From the NCBI RefSeq assembly GCF_024807225.1, contig NZ_JANUCO010000001.1, positions 3,658,001 through 3,722,000 of the forward strand: a stretch of DNA of 64,000 nt. Reading direction: 5' to 3'. Of this stretch, positions 1 through 9,142 are shown one piece after another (the first letter of the stretch is position 1; each line of letters opens with the position of its first letter). The notes beneath the pieces are model-generated. The model worked only from the letters and a program-made list of their open reading frames with translations. It was not told where the DNA came from and made no database searches. This DNA is from Chryseobacterium ginsenosidimutans (GTDB taxonomy: Bacteria; Bacteroidota; Bacteroidia; Flavobacteriales; Weeksellaceae). The translations under genes were made by a program, and so were the position numbers.

Positions 1-374
1 CATCCTTAAGATTTTTCAAAGTTCCATCATCATATTTCACCCCCCATCTTAAATTTTGTAATTCTCCTTTTTTAGGTTTCTCGATTAAATTGAGTCACTT
101 TATAGGTATACCATTTGTCTTTTTCTACTACATCAACTTTTTTATCTTTTTCATCAAACGGACCTTCTACTTTTAAAACTCTTAACTCTAAAGGAGGTTT
201 TCTGTCTCTTTTTTTATTATGACTAACTCCTCCTTTTTTACCATCCTGATAAAATTTCCCAGTAACAGTATTTCTTGTTTTTTTACTTTCCTCAAGAATC
301 TGTCCGTTTGCCTTGCCTTTTATATTTTTAGCAATTATGGTGATTTGTCCTTTATTTTGATCTTTTTCAGACAT
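1..374 (-). CDS. T6SS-associated effector-like protein, N-terminal part (frameshifted, runs off the window)
   Basis: The gene starts at 374, eleven bases downstream of the vgrG stop, so it is probably VgrG cargo. The first 100 residues are lysine-rich with no signal peptide. The frame stops at 72-74. Removing one T from the TTT at 77-79 keeps the frame open to the window edge and gives a sensible continuation (REPKKGELQNLRWGVKYDDG). The disruption is therefore most likely an artefact, and the protein continues to the left. The type of toxic domain cannot be seen. Known: in T6SSiii loci, genes directly after vgrG commonly encode effectors or adaptors. The effector role is inferred from position. 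Confidence 0.55.
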
Positions 375-384
375 GGCTCAGATT

Positions 385-2271
385 TTATGCATTATGACCT
401 TTTTCTCCAGATAAATTATGTATCGTTTCTTCACTATTTTGAATATAATCTTTTCCGGCTGCGACATCTATATTCTCCATAGCATTTTTGTGAATATCAT
501 TGGCTTCATAGCTATAGCTCTCGCTTGCAATTTTGGTAATATTAGTTGCATTCAGAGAATAATCCATAGTCGCATTCTGAAAAATATTCATCCCAGCTAC
601 TTCTGTAATATTCATGCCTGCAGAATTACTTTTATTCATACCCACACTCGTCGTCATATTCTGTCCAACATTAATATTCATATTTTTCCCAGCCGTCAAA
701 GTCATATCATTCGGCGCATTCACATTAATATTCCCCGCACCATCCATCAGATAAGTATTTCCACTCGGATCTTCTATAAAAACAGAACCTTCCGCATCAT
801 TTAAAATAATCTTAGTTCCGCTTCTAGTGTGAATAACCTTCTTGTCATTTCCACTTGTATGATAAGAGCTGATTTCGCTTCCGTTATAATGCGTTCCCAT
901 TACAAAAGGTTTTTCTGCATTCCCTGATTCAAAACCCACTAAAACTTCTTCTCCAATTTCTGGAATAAAATGAAAACCTTTGCCACTTCCTGAGTGAGGT
1001 TGTATTAATCTAATCCAAGGTGTGGTCTCATTTTTCTCTTCCTGCCACGGAAACTGAACCTTTATTCTACCCATTCCCATCGGATCATTATTGTCGATTA
1101 CTTTTGCCGGTTGTTCTTCACCTTTTGGTAACGCTTCATTATCGATGTACGGAGCAGCATTGAATAAATCCGGAATTCCCACAAACTCATTGTAATAATC
1201 TTCACCATTATAGCAATGTTTAATTTCTATAATACGGTAGGTTTCCATTGCTTTTGAGTTGATATCCGAAATTTCAGCTCTTCCGCCTATTTTAAGATCA
1301 GGGTCTTTACTTTTTCCTCTTACCTGCATAAGATTTTCCCTGCTTTCTTTTTCTCTTCGCACCGCTTCTTCCAGTTCTTTATCCGAACTATCACTGATAC
1401 CGGTATGATTGAAATGCATTTTCGGTTTTTTCTTGAAAACATTTCGTGAAGCGTTCACAGAAATACTTTGAAAAGGATTTTCCTTAAATTCTGATTTTAT
1501 ACTGCTACTGTCTTTTTCAATCTTTGAACCGCTTTGTGCATCGTAAGAAATATAGCTGAAATCCTGAGGCTGCACTCTCATTTCGAATTCAATATCAATT
1601 AAATCAATATTTTCTGCAAGCTTCACCATCGGCTGTACTGCCGTTCCGAAAATAAGATTCTGACCATTGTAATAGAAAAATTCTCCATAACGGATTGCTA
1701 ATCTTCTGATAAACTGATAGTCAGACTCTTTGTATTGAACAGTATAAGGAAGTGTATATTTTGTATTGGGCAATTCAACTTTTATTTTTGCTTCCTGTGG
1801 ATAACCTTCCGTTACTTTTTCAAAAATATCTCCCAGTGTTTTATCTTCAAAACTTTGACAGTCTCTTCCGTTTTCCAGCAAGATACTTGGAGCATAACCT
1901 GTAATATAAAGGTTTCCATAGCCTCCTCCTTCATCTTTTTTGTTGCGTATACCTCCGATAATTCCGGCAAAAGTCTGTCTTGGTTTTCCAAAACGCCAAT
2001 ACGTAATGACCAGTTCTTTGCCAAGAAGGTTTTTAGAACTTTCCATCACATAACCTTCAAAACTGTCTAAGGCATCATCAGGAACGGTGATGTTGAATGT
2101 ATCATGATCTGCCGTTTTCTGAGTAAGCTCCACGGTATAGCTGTCTTTTGCTAAAAAATCTTTCCCGTCCAGCGTCAGAAGACAATAAACCAACGGATTA
2201 GTCGGATCATGAAGCCATTCTTTAAACGAACGTGACGTACCGAATATAGTTGAGAAGTCTTGGTTTTCCAT
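385..2271 (-). CDS. vgrG: T6SS spike protein VgrG (TssI)
   Basis: At 628 residues this is the usual size for a VgrG, the trimeric spike that caps the Hcp tube and carries effectors. The N-terminal half (about 1-330) is gp27-like. A gp5-type OB fold follows at about 390-470, with the typical run from KVIDNNDPMGMGRIKVQFPW to GEEVLVGFESGNAEKPFVMG. The C-terminus is a repetitive beta-helix rich in AGxNM/VGxNM units, which forms the needle. The start is the only ATG consistent with the conserved N-terminus. It lies between the Hcp genes and an effector-like gene on the same strand. Confidence 0.93.
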   Translation of the reverse strand: MENQDFSTIFGTSRSFKEWLHDPTNPLVYCLLTLDGKDFLAKDSYTVELTQKTADHDTFNITVPDDALDSFEGYVMESSKNLLGKELVITYWRFGKPRQTFAGIIGGIRNKKDEGGGYGNLYITGYAPSILLENGRDCQSFEDKTLGDIFEKVTEGYPQEAKIKVELPNTKYTLPYTVQYKESDYQFIRRLAIRYGEFFYYNGQNLIFGTAVQPMVKLAENIDLIDIEFEMRVQPQDFSYISYDAQSGSKIEKDSSSIKSEFKENPFQSISVNASRNVFKKKPKMHFNHTGISDSSDKELEEAVRREKESRENLMQVRGKSKDPDLKIGGRAEISDINSKAMETYRIIEIKHCYNGEDYYNEFVGIPDLFNAAPYIDNEALPKGEEQPAKVIDNNDPMGMGRIKVQFPWQEEKNETTPWIRLIQPHSGSGKGFHFIPEIGEEVLVGFESGNAEKPFVMGTHYNGSEISSYHTSGNDKKVIHTRSGTKIILNDAEGSVFIEDPSGNTYLMDGAGNINVNAPNDMTLTAGKNMNINVGQNMTTSVGMNKSNSAGMNITEVAGMNIFQNATMDYSLNATNITKIASESYSYEANDIHKNAMENIDVAAGKDYIQNSEETIHNLSGEKGHNA

Positions 2272-2347
2272 ACTGTTTTAATGATTGTTGGTTGTCAGTT
2301 GATAATTTTTATCGTTTTGCAAGTTTTTTCTTACCCTACATTTCTAT

Positions 2348-2737
2348 TTATTCTCTCCATTGTTTTTCGTGTACCGCTCCGTTCACATTGAATTTTTTAG
2401 CAACCAAATGCATTTCAATCTGTAATGGCTGACTGTCAATCGCATTGAAATATTCCGTAAAATTTACACAGAAAGCTTTCTCAAAAATTAATTCCTGCAG
2501 TTTGCTCATGGCATCTCTGCGGTAAAAGATGATCTTCCCGTTTTTTACCTGACTATGATCCAACATCCAGTTTAAGAGTTCGGGATTTCCGGTACTTTCG
2601 ATCTTAATCATGATTTCTCCGCCTTTGGGCATTCCTTTTGGTTTTCCCGTCCCGTCTACCGGCTGCACGAAGTTGTATTTACACTCTAGTATATTGTAGA
2701 TGTTGCCGTCTAATTCTAATTTGGATAAAAAGGACAT
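2348..2737 (-). CDS. T6SS tube protein Hcp (TssD), divergent paralogue
   Basis: This 129-residue protein opens with MSFLSKLELDGNIYNILECKY, the Hcp/TssD signature of Bacteroidota systems. Hcp forms hexameric rings that stack into the expelled tube. It is the most divergent of three tandem copies: it has a PKGMPKGGEI loop where the others have a GRPS(T/S)-TRGGKI loop. It lies 76 bases upstream of vgrG, so it may be the tube subunit matched to that spike, which is inferred from adjacency. Confidence 0.88.
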   Translation of the reverse strand: MSFLSKLELDGNIYNILECKYNFVQPVDGTGKPKGMPKGGEIMIKIESTGNPELLNWMLDHSQVKNGKIIFYRRDAMSKLQELIFEKAFCVNFTEYFNAIDSQPLQIEMHLVAKKFNVNGAVHEKQWRE

Positions 2738-2803
2738 ACTTTTTTAATTTGAAAGTTTAATATTTCGTAGTGCGGTAATGTGAAAGTCACACTTTCCGGA
2801 AAG

Positions 2804-2838
2804 CAAAAAAATGGGTAATAATTCACTAATACCCATTT
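2804..2838 (-). terminator. Rho-independent terminator after the second hcp
   Basis: A 9-bp perfect stem (AAATGGGTA 2809-2817 with TACCCATTT 2830-2838) and 12-base loop follow the hcp stop at 2850. On the minus strand the stem runs into seven T residues. It separates the strongly expressed hcp gene from the hcp-vgrG unit below it. Confidence 0.8.
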
Positions 2839-2849
2839 CTTATTCTGGG

Positions 2850-3236
2850 TTATACCCATTCATTTTTATATTCTCCGTCTCCCAGAGAGATACTTCTGGC
2901 AGAAATTGTAAACTGCTCTGTAAGCGGATTATCACCCGTAGAATCAAACTTTTCTTTGTGTTTTACCAAATACGCTTCCGTGAATTTCAATTCTTTTAAT
3001 GTAGCTTCACTGTCTCTTTTGAAGAACACCACACTTCCGTCTTTTCTTTCAAACGAATTGGTCATCCATTCAAAAAGATCGGTTGCCCCTGTTCCTTCTA
3101 CAACAACATCTATTTTACCTCCTCTTGTAATTGTTGAAGGTCTTCCCGTTGCATCGGTTTCCTGAAATAAACCATAACTTACATTAAGAACATTATATAC
3201 TTTTCCCGCTACTTTTAGCTGTGCTTTAAATGACAT
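2850..3236 (-). CDS. T6SS tube protein Hcp (TssD)
   Basis: This is a 128-residue Hcp with the MSFKAQLKVAGKVYNVL opening and the central TRGGKIDVVVEGTGATDLFEWM block. It is closely similar to the copy at 3432-3818, which suggests a local duplication. It is a secreted tube subunit. It is followed by a clear terminator, and a roughly 195-base spacer precedes it, so it may be expressed apart from the structural operon. Confidence 0.9.
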   Translation of the reverse strand: MSFKAQLKVAGKVYNVLNVSYGLFQETDATGRPSTITRGGKIDVVVEGTGATDLFEWMTNSFERKDGSVVFFKRDSEATLKELKFTEAYLVKHKEKFDSTGDNPLTEQFTISARSISLGDGEYKNEWV

Positions 3237-3431
3237 AATTAATTGATTTTAATTGTTAATTGAATTTGTATTAAACACAAAAGCTTCCCTTAAAAACCCA
3301 TATTTCGGATTTTTATAATGTTATTGAATTTGAAAATTGGAGAAGTTTGTGTTTTTAAATTGTGTTTTTTCGGTCTCTCTGTAAATCAGACAGAATTTTA
3401 TAGATAAATACAGCCTATTGATAAACCATTA

Positions 3432-3818
3432 TTATACCCACTCATTGCGGTGCGACGCATTACCCAATTCGATTTCTCTTGCAGAAAGTACAAAAGATTC
3501 CGTTAATGGATTTTCGCCTGTAGAATTGAAATCTTCTTTATACTTAACGATATAAGCTTCTTTAAACTTCAGTTCTTTCAGAGTAGCATCACTATCCCTT
3601 TTTAAGAAAACAATACTTCCATCTTTTCTTTCGAATGAATTGGTCATCCATTCGAAAAGATCTGTTGCACCTGTCCCTTCTACGGTTAAATGAATTTTAC
3701 CCCCTCTCGTTACAGAAGATGGTCTTCCTGTAGGATCGGTTTCCTGTAGCATTCCGAATTCTACATCTAAGATGTTGCGCTCTATCCCGGCAACTTTAAA
3801 TTTTGCTTTAAACGACAT
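3432..3818 (-). CDS. T6SS tube protein Hcp (TssD)
   Basis: This is the third Hcp copy, 128 residues, sharing TRGGKIHLTVEGTGATDLFEWM with the copy at 2850-3236. It is preceded by its own promoter-like sequence (3930-3959) and by the terminator that closes tssC. This fits the high expression that tube protein needs compared with baseplate parts. Multiple Hcp paralogues in one T6SSiii locus are known and are thought to serve different effectors. Confidence 0.9.
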   Translation of the reverse strand: MSFKAKFKVAGIERNILDVEFGMLQETDPTGRPSSVTRGGKIHLTVEGTGATDLFEWMTNSFERKDGSIVFLKRDSDATLKELKFKEAYIVKYKEDFNSTGENPLTESFVLSAREIELGNASHRNEWV

Positions 3819-3929
3819 AATTAATATATTTTAAGGTTAAAAAATTTAATAATACCAATAATGGAAATATACCCTTCGTCTTTGAAATATATTATTTTAA
3901 AATGACCAACTAGGGAATATATTACTTAT

Positions 3930-3959
3930 CAAAAATAGAATTTATTTTCAATCAAACAA
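3930..3959 (-). promoter_or_regulatory. Flavobacterial-type promoter for hcp
   Basis: On the minus strand a -33 TTG (3957-3959), a 19-base spacer and the -7 box TATTTTTG (3930-3937) match the Bacteroidota consensus TTG-N17-23-TAnnTTTG. It lies about 110 bases upstream of the hcp start at 3818. Confidence 0.5.
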
Positions 3960-4015
3960 GCTTTTTTTATGTCTTTTTTATTATGTTAAACCACTGAAAA
4001 TAAAATACTTAAATT

Positions 4016-4046
4016 AAAGTACGGAAAGCAAATTTTTCCGTACTTT
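4016..4046 (-). terminator. Terminator after tssC
   Basis: A perfect 12-bp stem (AAAGTACGGAAA with TTTCCGTACTTT, 7-base loop) begins 27 bases after the tssC stop. On the minus strand it is followed by T-rich sequence. Confidence 0.75.
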
Positions 4047-4072
4047 ATTAAGATTTGTGTAAAAATAAACTG

Positions 4073-5458
4073 TTATTTTTGTTGTTCATATTCTGTATCC
4101 CATTCGTTTCCGTCGTCGCCTTTGTGACCATCCATTTTGATAAGGAAATTCTTTGCCGGGAAATAAGGTTTCATGTGAATATCCAAATGAATTCTGTCTT
4201 TTTGTACAGGATCCTGCTCAAATTTTCTGATTTCAAAATTTTCAATCAGCTTTCCTGGTCCAGTAATACTGTCTAAGAAACGGACTATCTGATTCATAAT
4301 TTCTTTTCTCGTAACTGCTGTGAAGTTCTCAAATGCTCTTCTGTTCAAGAAATCCATCAAAACTTTAGTCACATAATCGAATACTCTTACTACGGAATAC
4401 GTCTGTAATCCTAAATTATCGCCATTAAATAATGTTTTCCCTGAGAAAGCCATTACTTTTCCATATTCATTAACCATCGGAATGAGTCCTAAATTCTCAA
4501 GATTGGCAATTTCGCTTTTCTTAAGATCGAATTTCACTCCTTCCGTCTCATTGATTCCACCGAATTTTTTTCCTGCCGTAACCTGAGACATTAGCGTTTT
4601 ATAGACTTTACCCGCCAAAGCTCCTGAAGGTGGAATGAATAAATCATCAATTTCATCAATCTCTTCGAATCTTCCTCTCCCAACTAACCAGTTGCAAGTC
4701 ATCAATACATTAGATCTGTAGATTTCTCCACCTGTGAGATACGCCTGATCAAACATTTCCATGACATCATCCGGTTCATCCAAATGCTCAAAATCTGTCA
4801 CAAGCATTACTTTATTTTCATGTGCAATTTTTGCCCATTTTTCAACCACGGCATTAGAACCCAAATATCCCGGAATCACCAATAATCCGTAATTATTTTT
4901 CAAATCCAATCTATCATAATTATCAGAAAGCTCCGAATGAATCGTATCAATAAAACGTGTATTATCAAGATCTTTCAACTGTTCCAGATCGGCATTTACC
5001 ACCGTCACATTTTTTACTTTGTCAGATTCTGTATTTTTGTAGAACATCGCCACTGTCCGGTAATTGCCTTCCAATTCTCTGGTAGCTTCCACTGCTTTTG
5101 AAAGATTTTTAGATAAAAGCACTTCCGCAGATTTTCTCTGCTCTTCACAATGAGCCACCATGTCCGATAAAGAATCACTTTTACTGATCACACTTGCCCA
5201 AAGTTCAAGCGTCTTTTTCAACGTTTCTCTTTCTTTTTCTTTCCCTTTTTCGGTGAGGAAAATTTTTCTTCTCGCCTTTCTATCAGGATTAATATTCTGA
5301 ACATTCTCTATCGAAGTTTCCAAAAGATCAAAACTTCCGTAACGCGCCAGTTTTTCAATAGATTTATCTAAACCGGCTTGTCCCTGCACTTTTCTCTGTT
5401 CCAAAACAGGAGCTTCTGCAGCCTGTTGTACTTCTGGTTGTTTATTATTGTTTGACAT
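4073..5458 (-). CDS. tssC: T6SS contractile sheath large subunit TssC
   Basis: At 461 residues it has the length of Bacteroidota TssC (VipB-like). TssC polymerises with TssB into the contractile sheath around the Hcp tube. Family-like stretches include LLVIPGYLGSNAVVEKWAKI and GRGRFEEIDEIDDLFIPPSG. The Gln/Glu-rich first 25 residues look disordered. It lies 20 bases downstream of tssB on the same strand, the conserved tssB-tssC order, and ends in a strong terminator. Confidence 0.92.
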   Translation of the reverse strand: MSNNNKQPEVQQAAEAPVLEQRKVQGQAGLDKSIEKLARYGSFDLLETSIENVQNINPDRKARRKIFLTEKGKEKERETLKKTLELWASVISKSDSLSDMVAHCEEQRKSAEVLLSKNLSKAVEATRELEGNYRTVAMFYKNTESDKVKNVTVVNADLEQLKDLDNTRFIDTIHSELSDNYDRLDLKNNYGLLVIPGYLGSNAVVEKWAKIAHENKVMLVTDFEHLDEPDDVMEMFDQAYLTGGEIYRSNVLMTCNWLVGRGRFEEIDEIDDLFIPPSGALAGKVYKTLMSQVTAGKKFGGINETEGVKFDLKKSEIANLENLGLIPMVNEYGKVMAFSGKTLFNGDNLGLQTYSVVRVFDYVTKVLMDFLNRRAFENFTAVTRKEIMNQIVRFLDSITGPGKLIENFEIRKFEQDPVQKDRIHLDIHMKPYFPAKNFLIKMDGHKGDDGNEWDTEYEQQK

Positions 5459-5478
5459 AAATATTTGTGTTTTTTTGG

Positions 5479-5929
5479 TTATTTATTCTCTTCAAGTTCT
5501 TTTATTAACGACTGCAAAGTATCGTACAGCGCTTTTTTTGCTTCCGGATCTTCCAACGCAGCCTTCAAGATTTTATTCGTTCTCAACTGTTTTACGATTT
5601 TTTGATATTGGTCTTTTTCGGTTTCCATTCCCGTAAGAAAACTGCTTTGTCCGGTAATTCCTTTAGTTCCGAAATCGCCAAGATTTTTAAACCTAAGATT
5701 CTCCAATTTAATTGAACCGTTCGCATCCTCAAAATCAACTTTAACTTCCGGTTTGTAATGCTGAAATACTTTTTCTATTGTCGTAAGTCCTTCTACCAGT
5801 TTCAGGTCTTACAGGATCTTCAGCGGTAAGTTTTTGTGCGATAATTGTTCTGTTTTGAGGGATTTCAAAAATAGCCTCATTTGCATCCAATGGTATTTCA
5901 TTACCACCGATTCCTTTGTTTGATAGCAT
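5479..5929 (-). CDS. tssB: T6SS contractile sheath small subunit TssB (single-base frameshift)
   Basis: The N-terminal piece (5741-5929, MLSNKGIGGNEIPLDANEAI) and the C-terminal piece (5479-5706) are two halves of one VipA/TssB-like protein. Removing one T from the TTT at 5800-5802 restores a continuous 149-residue frame. The restored junction reads LVEGLTTIEKVFQHYKPEVK, the expected middle of the family. TssB pairs with TssC in the sheath and is indispensable, so either the sequence carries an error here or the secretion system is dead. I favour error, because ten other genes show the same defect. Confidence 0.85.
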
Positions 5930-6094
5930 AGTAATATGTTTTTAAATTAATTTGATAATTCTTAATTGGTTTTCAAAGATGATTTCGTATTTCTCCAAAG
6001 GTCTACCTGATCACATAAAGCTCGTTTTACGGGGAATTGCAGCGATTTCATCAATGTGTTTTATTTTTATTTATATTAAATGGTTATATCATTT

Positions 6095-7921
6095 TTATTT
6101 TTCAAATAATCTGTAAGGATAAATATTGGCCGAAGCATTTTTTAGTTTTAATAAAAAGCTTTCACATAAATATTCCCATTCAGAAGAGTTGATATTTTCC
6201 ATCTGTTCTTTGTTCTTTATCAAGGAGATATCAATCGTTCGGCTGAAACCTCCTTTTAATGAAACTTCCTTTTTTGTTCCTTTCTGCACTTCTATTCCGA
6301 GAACCAGACTCTTGAAATGATTCATTCCGAATGCTTTGATATCAGCAACTGTTACGATTCTTCCTCTCGTTAAAAGTGCATTTCTGTATTCCAAAATTTT
6401 GTCCTGAGAAGAGAGCTTTTTCCGTCCTCCCACAGAAGGCTGAATCATGACTGCCGTACTATTTAAGACCCCCTCTCCGCTATTATGTAAAGTCAATACG
6501 GTAGCCGGTTTTAAGCCATTTGCTTCTTCTGCTGTAGTCGACCAATAGGAAATCGTATTCTGAATATCGGTGTCCGGATTTCCGGAAGAAATAATTAAAT
6601 ACGGATTATTGGTTTGCGTAAAATTCTTTTCCTTCGCAATCTGATGAAGCGACGCCACATTCTGATTAATCTGCTTCAATACTTCCGTAGCCGAATTTCC
6701 ACCCATTCCTGAAAAAGCTGCCGTTTCATCTTTAATGAGTTCTAGAAGATATTGCAGAAGTTCAGACGCATTTCTACGATCAAATCGGGAAACTCCACCT
6801 TTTCTCAATAATGCGGTCATTCCTTCGTTTTCGGCTTCATAATTTTTAATATCAAGCCTTTTTCCTCTTTCATCAGAAACATAATCCAGATCTAAAAAAT
6901 GATCTTCCTCATCAATAGGAATAATGTTCAATCTTCCTTTTATTCTTCGGCTGATGCTATTATTTTTGATATTAAGAACAGGAATACAGTTCAAAGCAAA
7001 ACGGATATTTTGAAGAATATCCGGAACAATAGCCTCGGAAAATTTAAACTTTAACCAAATAATATTGTCGTCATCGCTAATCTTATGATCCGGAAAATAT
7101 TGAGTAAATAATTTCTCCTCTTGCGGCTTATCCGCAAATTCGATTTTTCCTTTTAATGTAAAAAAATGAGACTTATAATATTGATTCACTTCACTATACA
7201 CCTGCTCCAGATCAGAATAATTTTTGGTGATAATATTTTCCAGATTCAGACCGTCATCTTCAACGTTGTAGCCTTCCTGCAGCATATATTCTTTATCTCC
7301 AAAATAAACTTTCACCTGTTTCAGATAATAAAAGAACAATTCTTTCTGATACTTATTATTAATATCAATAAAAAACATCAGGTCTTCCAAATCTTCTTTA
7401 TTCGGAGCATGAATTCCCAACCAAAGTTCTCCCGAAGGAAGATTTTTTTCTGCTTTTCCGATGACATCATCAAAGAAAAAACTCTCGATATGATGCAAGG
7501 TTTCGTTGTAAGCGAAATATTTTACTTTCGCCGAAGCCAACTTTGCTTTTATGGAAGGACTAAAATATATTTCTTTAACAATACTTTCCGTAGGATTGTA
7601 AATATTATGTTTCCGTATCGATGTTTTAAAACTATTGTACAAAGACACCTTCGCATTGTTTTCCAACGGATTAACCTGTAAAAGTGCTCTTGCGGGAATC
7701 ACTCCCGAAACCTCTTCCGGAAACATCACTTCCAATACCCTTTCGATAATTCTTGAACGCGAACTCTCCAGCTCGAAACCCAATTTTTCGAGTTCGGCAG
7801 CACAAGCGGAAAGCAACAGACCAACAATAGGATCAAATGACGTTTCTGCTTCCAGCTCATTATATCCCCACATTCTTGCAGCTCGCCTTAATATCCTGTC
7901 TTTTATACGTTCTTGATTCAT
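6095..7921 (-). CDS. tssF: T6SS baseplate subunit TssF
   Basis: The 608-residue protein begins MNQERIKDRILRRAARMWGY, and its next 80 residues hold the DPIVGLLLSACAAELEKLGF and VLEVMFPEE blocks typical of TssF/ImpG proteins. TssF builds the baseplate wedge with TssG, TssE and TssK. The next gene upstream encodes the gp25-like wedge protein, and a 165-base gap separates it from tssB. Confidence 0.85.
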   Translation of the reverse strand: MNQERIKDRILRRAARMWGYNELEAETSFDPIVGLLLSACAAELEKLGFELESSRSRIIERVLEVMFPEEVSGVIPARALLQVNPLENNAKVSLYNSFKTSIRKHNIYNPTESIVKEIYFSPSIKAKLASAKVKYFAYNETLHHIESFFFDDVIGKAEKNLPSGELWLGIHAPNKEDLEDLMFFIDINNKYQKELFFYYLKQVKVYFGDKEYMLQEGYNVEDDGLNLENIITKNYSDLEQVYSEVNQYYKSHFFTLKGKIEFADKPQEEKLFTQYFPDHKISDDDNIIWLKFKFSEAIVPDILQNIRFALNCIPVLNIKNNSISRRIKGRLNIIPIDEEDHFLDLDYVSDERGKRLDIKNYEAENEGMTALLRKGGVSRFDRRNASELLQYLLELIKDETAAFSGMGGNSATEVLKQINQNVASLHQIAKEKNFTQTNNPYLIISSGNPDTDIQNTISYWSTTAEEANGLKPATVLTLHNSGEGVLNSTAVMIQPSVGGRKKLSSQDKILEYRNALLTRGRIVTVADIKAFGMNHFKSLVLGIEVQKGTKKEVSLKGGFSRTIDISLIKNKEQMENINSSEWEYLCESFLLKLKNASANIYPYRLFEK

Positions 7922-7930
7922 ATGCTGTTA

Positions 7931-8357
7931 TTAATAAGAAAGTGGTCCCACAAAAAATGAATTATTAAATGTAAAAGCCCGATTGGTTTCCAAAATCAAC
8001 CCTTTAATAGCAATCGATACCCTCTTTTTCATTCTTTTTTTCCCTAATGTTCCTAAATTATGATCGTTAACAAAAACCTCAACATCTTCTACGACAAGTC
8101 TTTTTTCATGCATAGAAATAGATTTTTTTAATGTTCCTGCGATAAGTTCTTTCAGCTTGTTATCGGTTTTCATTAAGTCAAAATCCATTTCCCAGATTTC
8201 AGTTTCCATACGTTTCATCGAATTTGCATTCTCCCAAAGCGGTCGTAGCCAAAAGAAACAAATGCTGACTGACAGAAGTATCTAAAGATATTTTGTCTGC
8301 ATCATTTTTCGCGGTAAGACTTTCAAAATCAAATGGTATTTTGTAATAAGCTTTCAT
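7931..8357 (-). CDS. tssE: T6SS baseplate wedge protein TssE (gp25-like; single-base frameshift)
   Basis: An ATG at 8357 begins MKAYYKIPFDFESLTAKNDA. The frame breaks at the TTT at 8203-8205. Dropping one T gives a continuous 141-residue protein with the gp25 hallmark GTEIWEMDFD, then KRVSIAIKGLILETN near the end. gp25-like proteins link wedge and sheath in phage tails and T6SS. The next gene, tssF, starts 10 bases downstream, so the two are translated together. The annotated-looking ATG at 8218 is internal. Confidence 0.82.
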
Positions 8358-8407
8358 TTCGGATGGTCATTTTTTCTTGTCTAATCGTTTTTAGTTTGTA
8401 TTAATTT

Positions 8408-9106
8408 TTACAGATAAATCAACTTTTTAATGTTCCCTCTATCGTCATATTCAAAGTTTTTAGGAACTTTTTTTCTTTTAATTATCTGCAATTCTACTTT
8501 TGGAGTAAGTTTCAGGAATTTCTCGCGATAAAGAATATCTCCGATAAAACTGCTTCCATTATTTTGATCTACTACAATAAAATATTGCTCTATATTTTCA
8601 GGTTTTTGAAATCCGTTAATATCGCCTGCATACAACAAAATCTTGCTCCCATTTCCTTGCAGTTCATAGGTAAGAATATCTTGTGAAAGCTTTCTGTGTC
8701 TGGAAATATCGAACTTTTCCATACTTTCCAAATTGGGTTCAAAAGCAATATTTTCATATAAAAAAGAAGTTTTATCAAAACGTTTAAACCCGAAAAAAGA
8801 AAGAAAGCTTTTCTTGGTTTTAGTCTTCATAAAATTCAGTGTATCGCGTGTCACCTGATAAGATTTTGTCTCTTCTGTTTTATCATCTGTTACAGTCAGT
8901 TTATATGTGGGTATTTTGACTTCGTTTTCCCCTATTTTCAAATGTATATTTCCAGCTTCCTGATCGGAAATCAATAAGGTAATCGTATAATTTCTCAACC
9001 CGGAATCTGTGCGTACCACCACTCCTTCTGCGTCTCCTGCATAAAACGGTGAACCCGGATTATCGGTGATTCCTAAATTGAGATTAAGTTCCGGCAATGG
9101 ACTCAT
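8408..9106 (-). CDS. Uncharacterised T6SSiii-locus protein
   Basis: This 232-residue protein has no signal peptide or membrane segment. It is rich in beta-prone and charged stretches and ends in basic residues (IKRKKVPKNFEYDDRGNIKK). I do not recognise the family. It lies on the same strand between tssE and the TssO region with short gaps, so it is presumably co-expressed with the apparatus. A baseplate accessory or locus-specific scaffold is possible, but nothing in the sequence proves it. Confidence 0.6.
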   Translation of the reverse strand: MSPLPELNLNLGITDNPGSPFYAGDAEGVVVRTDSGLRNYTITLLISDQEAGNIHLKIGENEVKIPTYKLTVTDDKTEETKSYQVTRDTLNFMKTKTKKSFLSFFGFKRFDKTSFLYENIAFEPNLESMEKFDISRHRKLSQDILTYELQGNGSKILLYAGDINGFQKPENIEQYFIVVDQNNGSSFIGDILYREKFLKLTPKVELQIIKRKKVPKNFEYDDRGNIKKLIYL

Positions 9107-9142
9107 GTGTTATAAATATTGAATTTTCATGGTTATTAGTTT

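Noticed and set aside
418..804. 128-residue plus-strand frame over vgrG
   Set aside because: Antisense shadow of the repetitive VgrG C-terminus. It is rich in Ile/His, as expected of a mirrored beta-helix.
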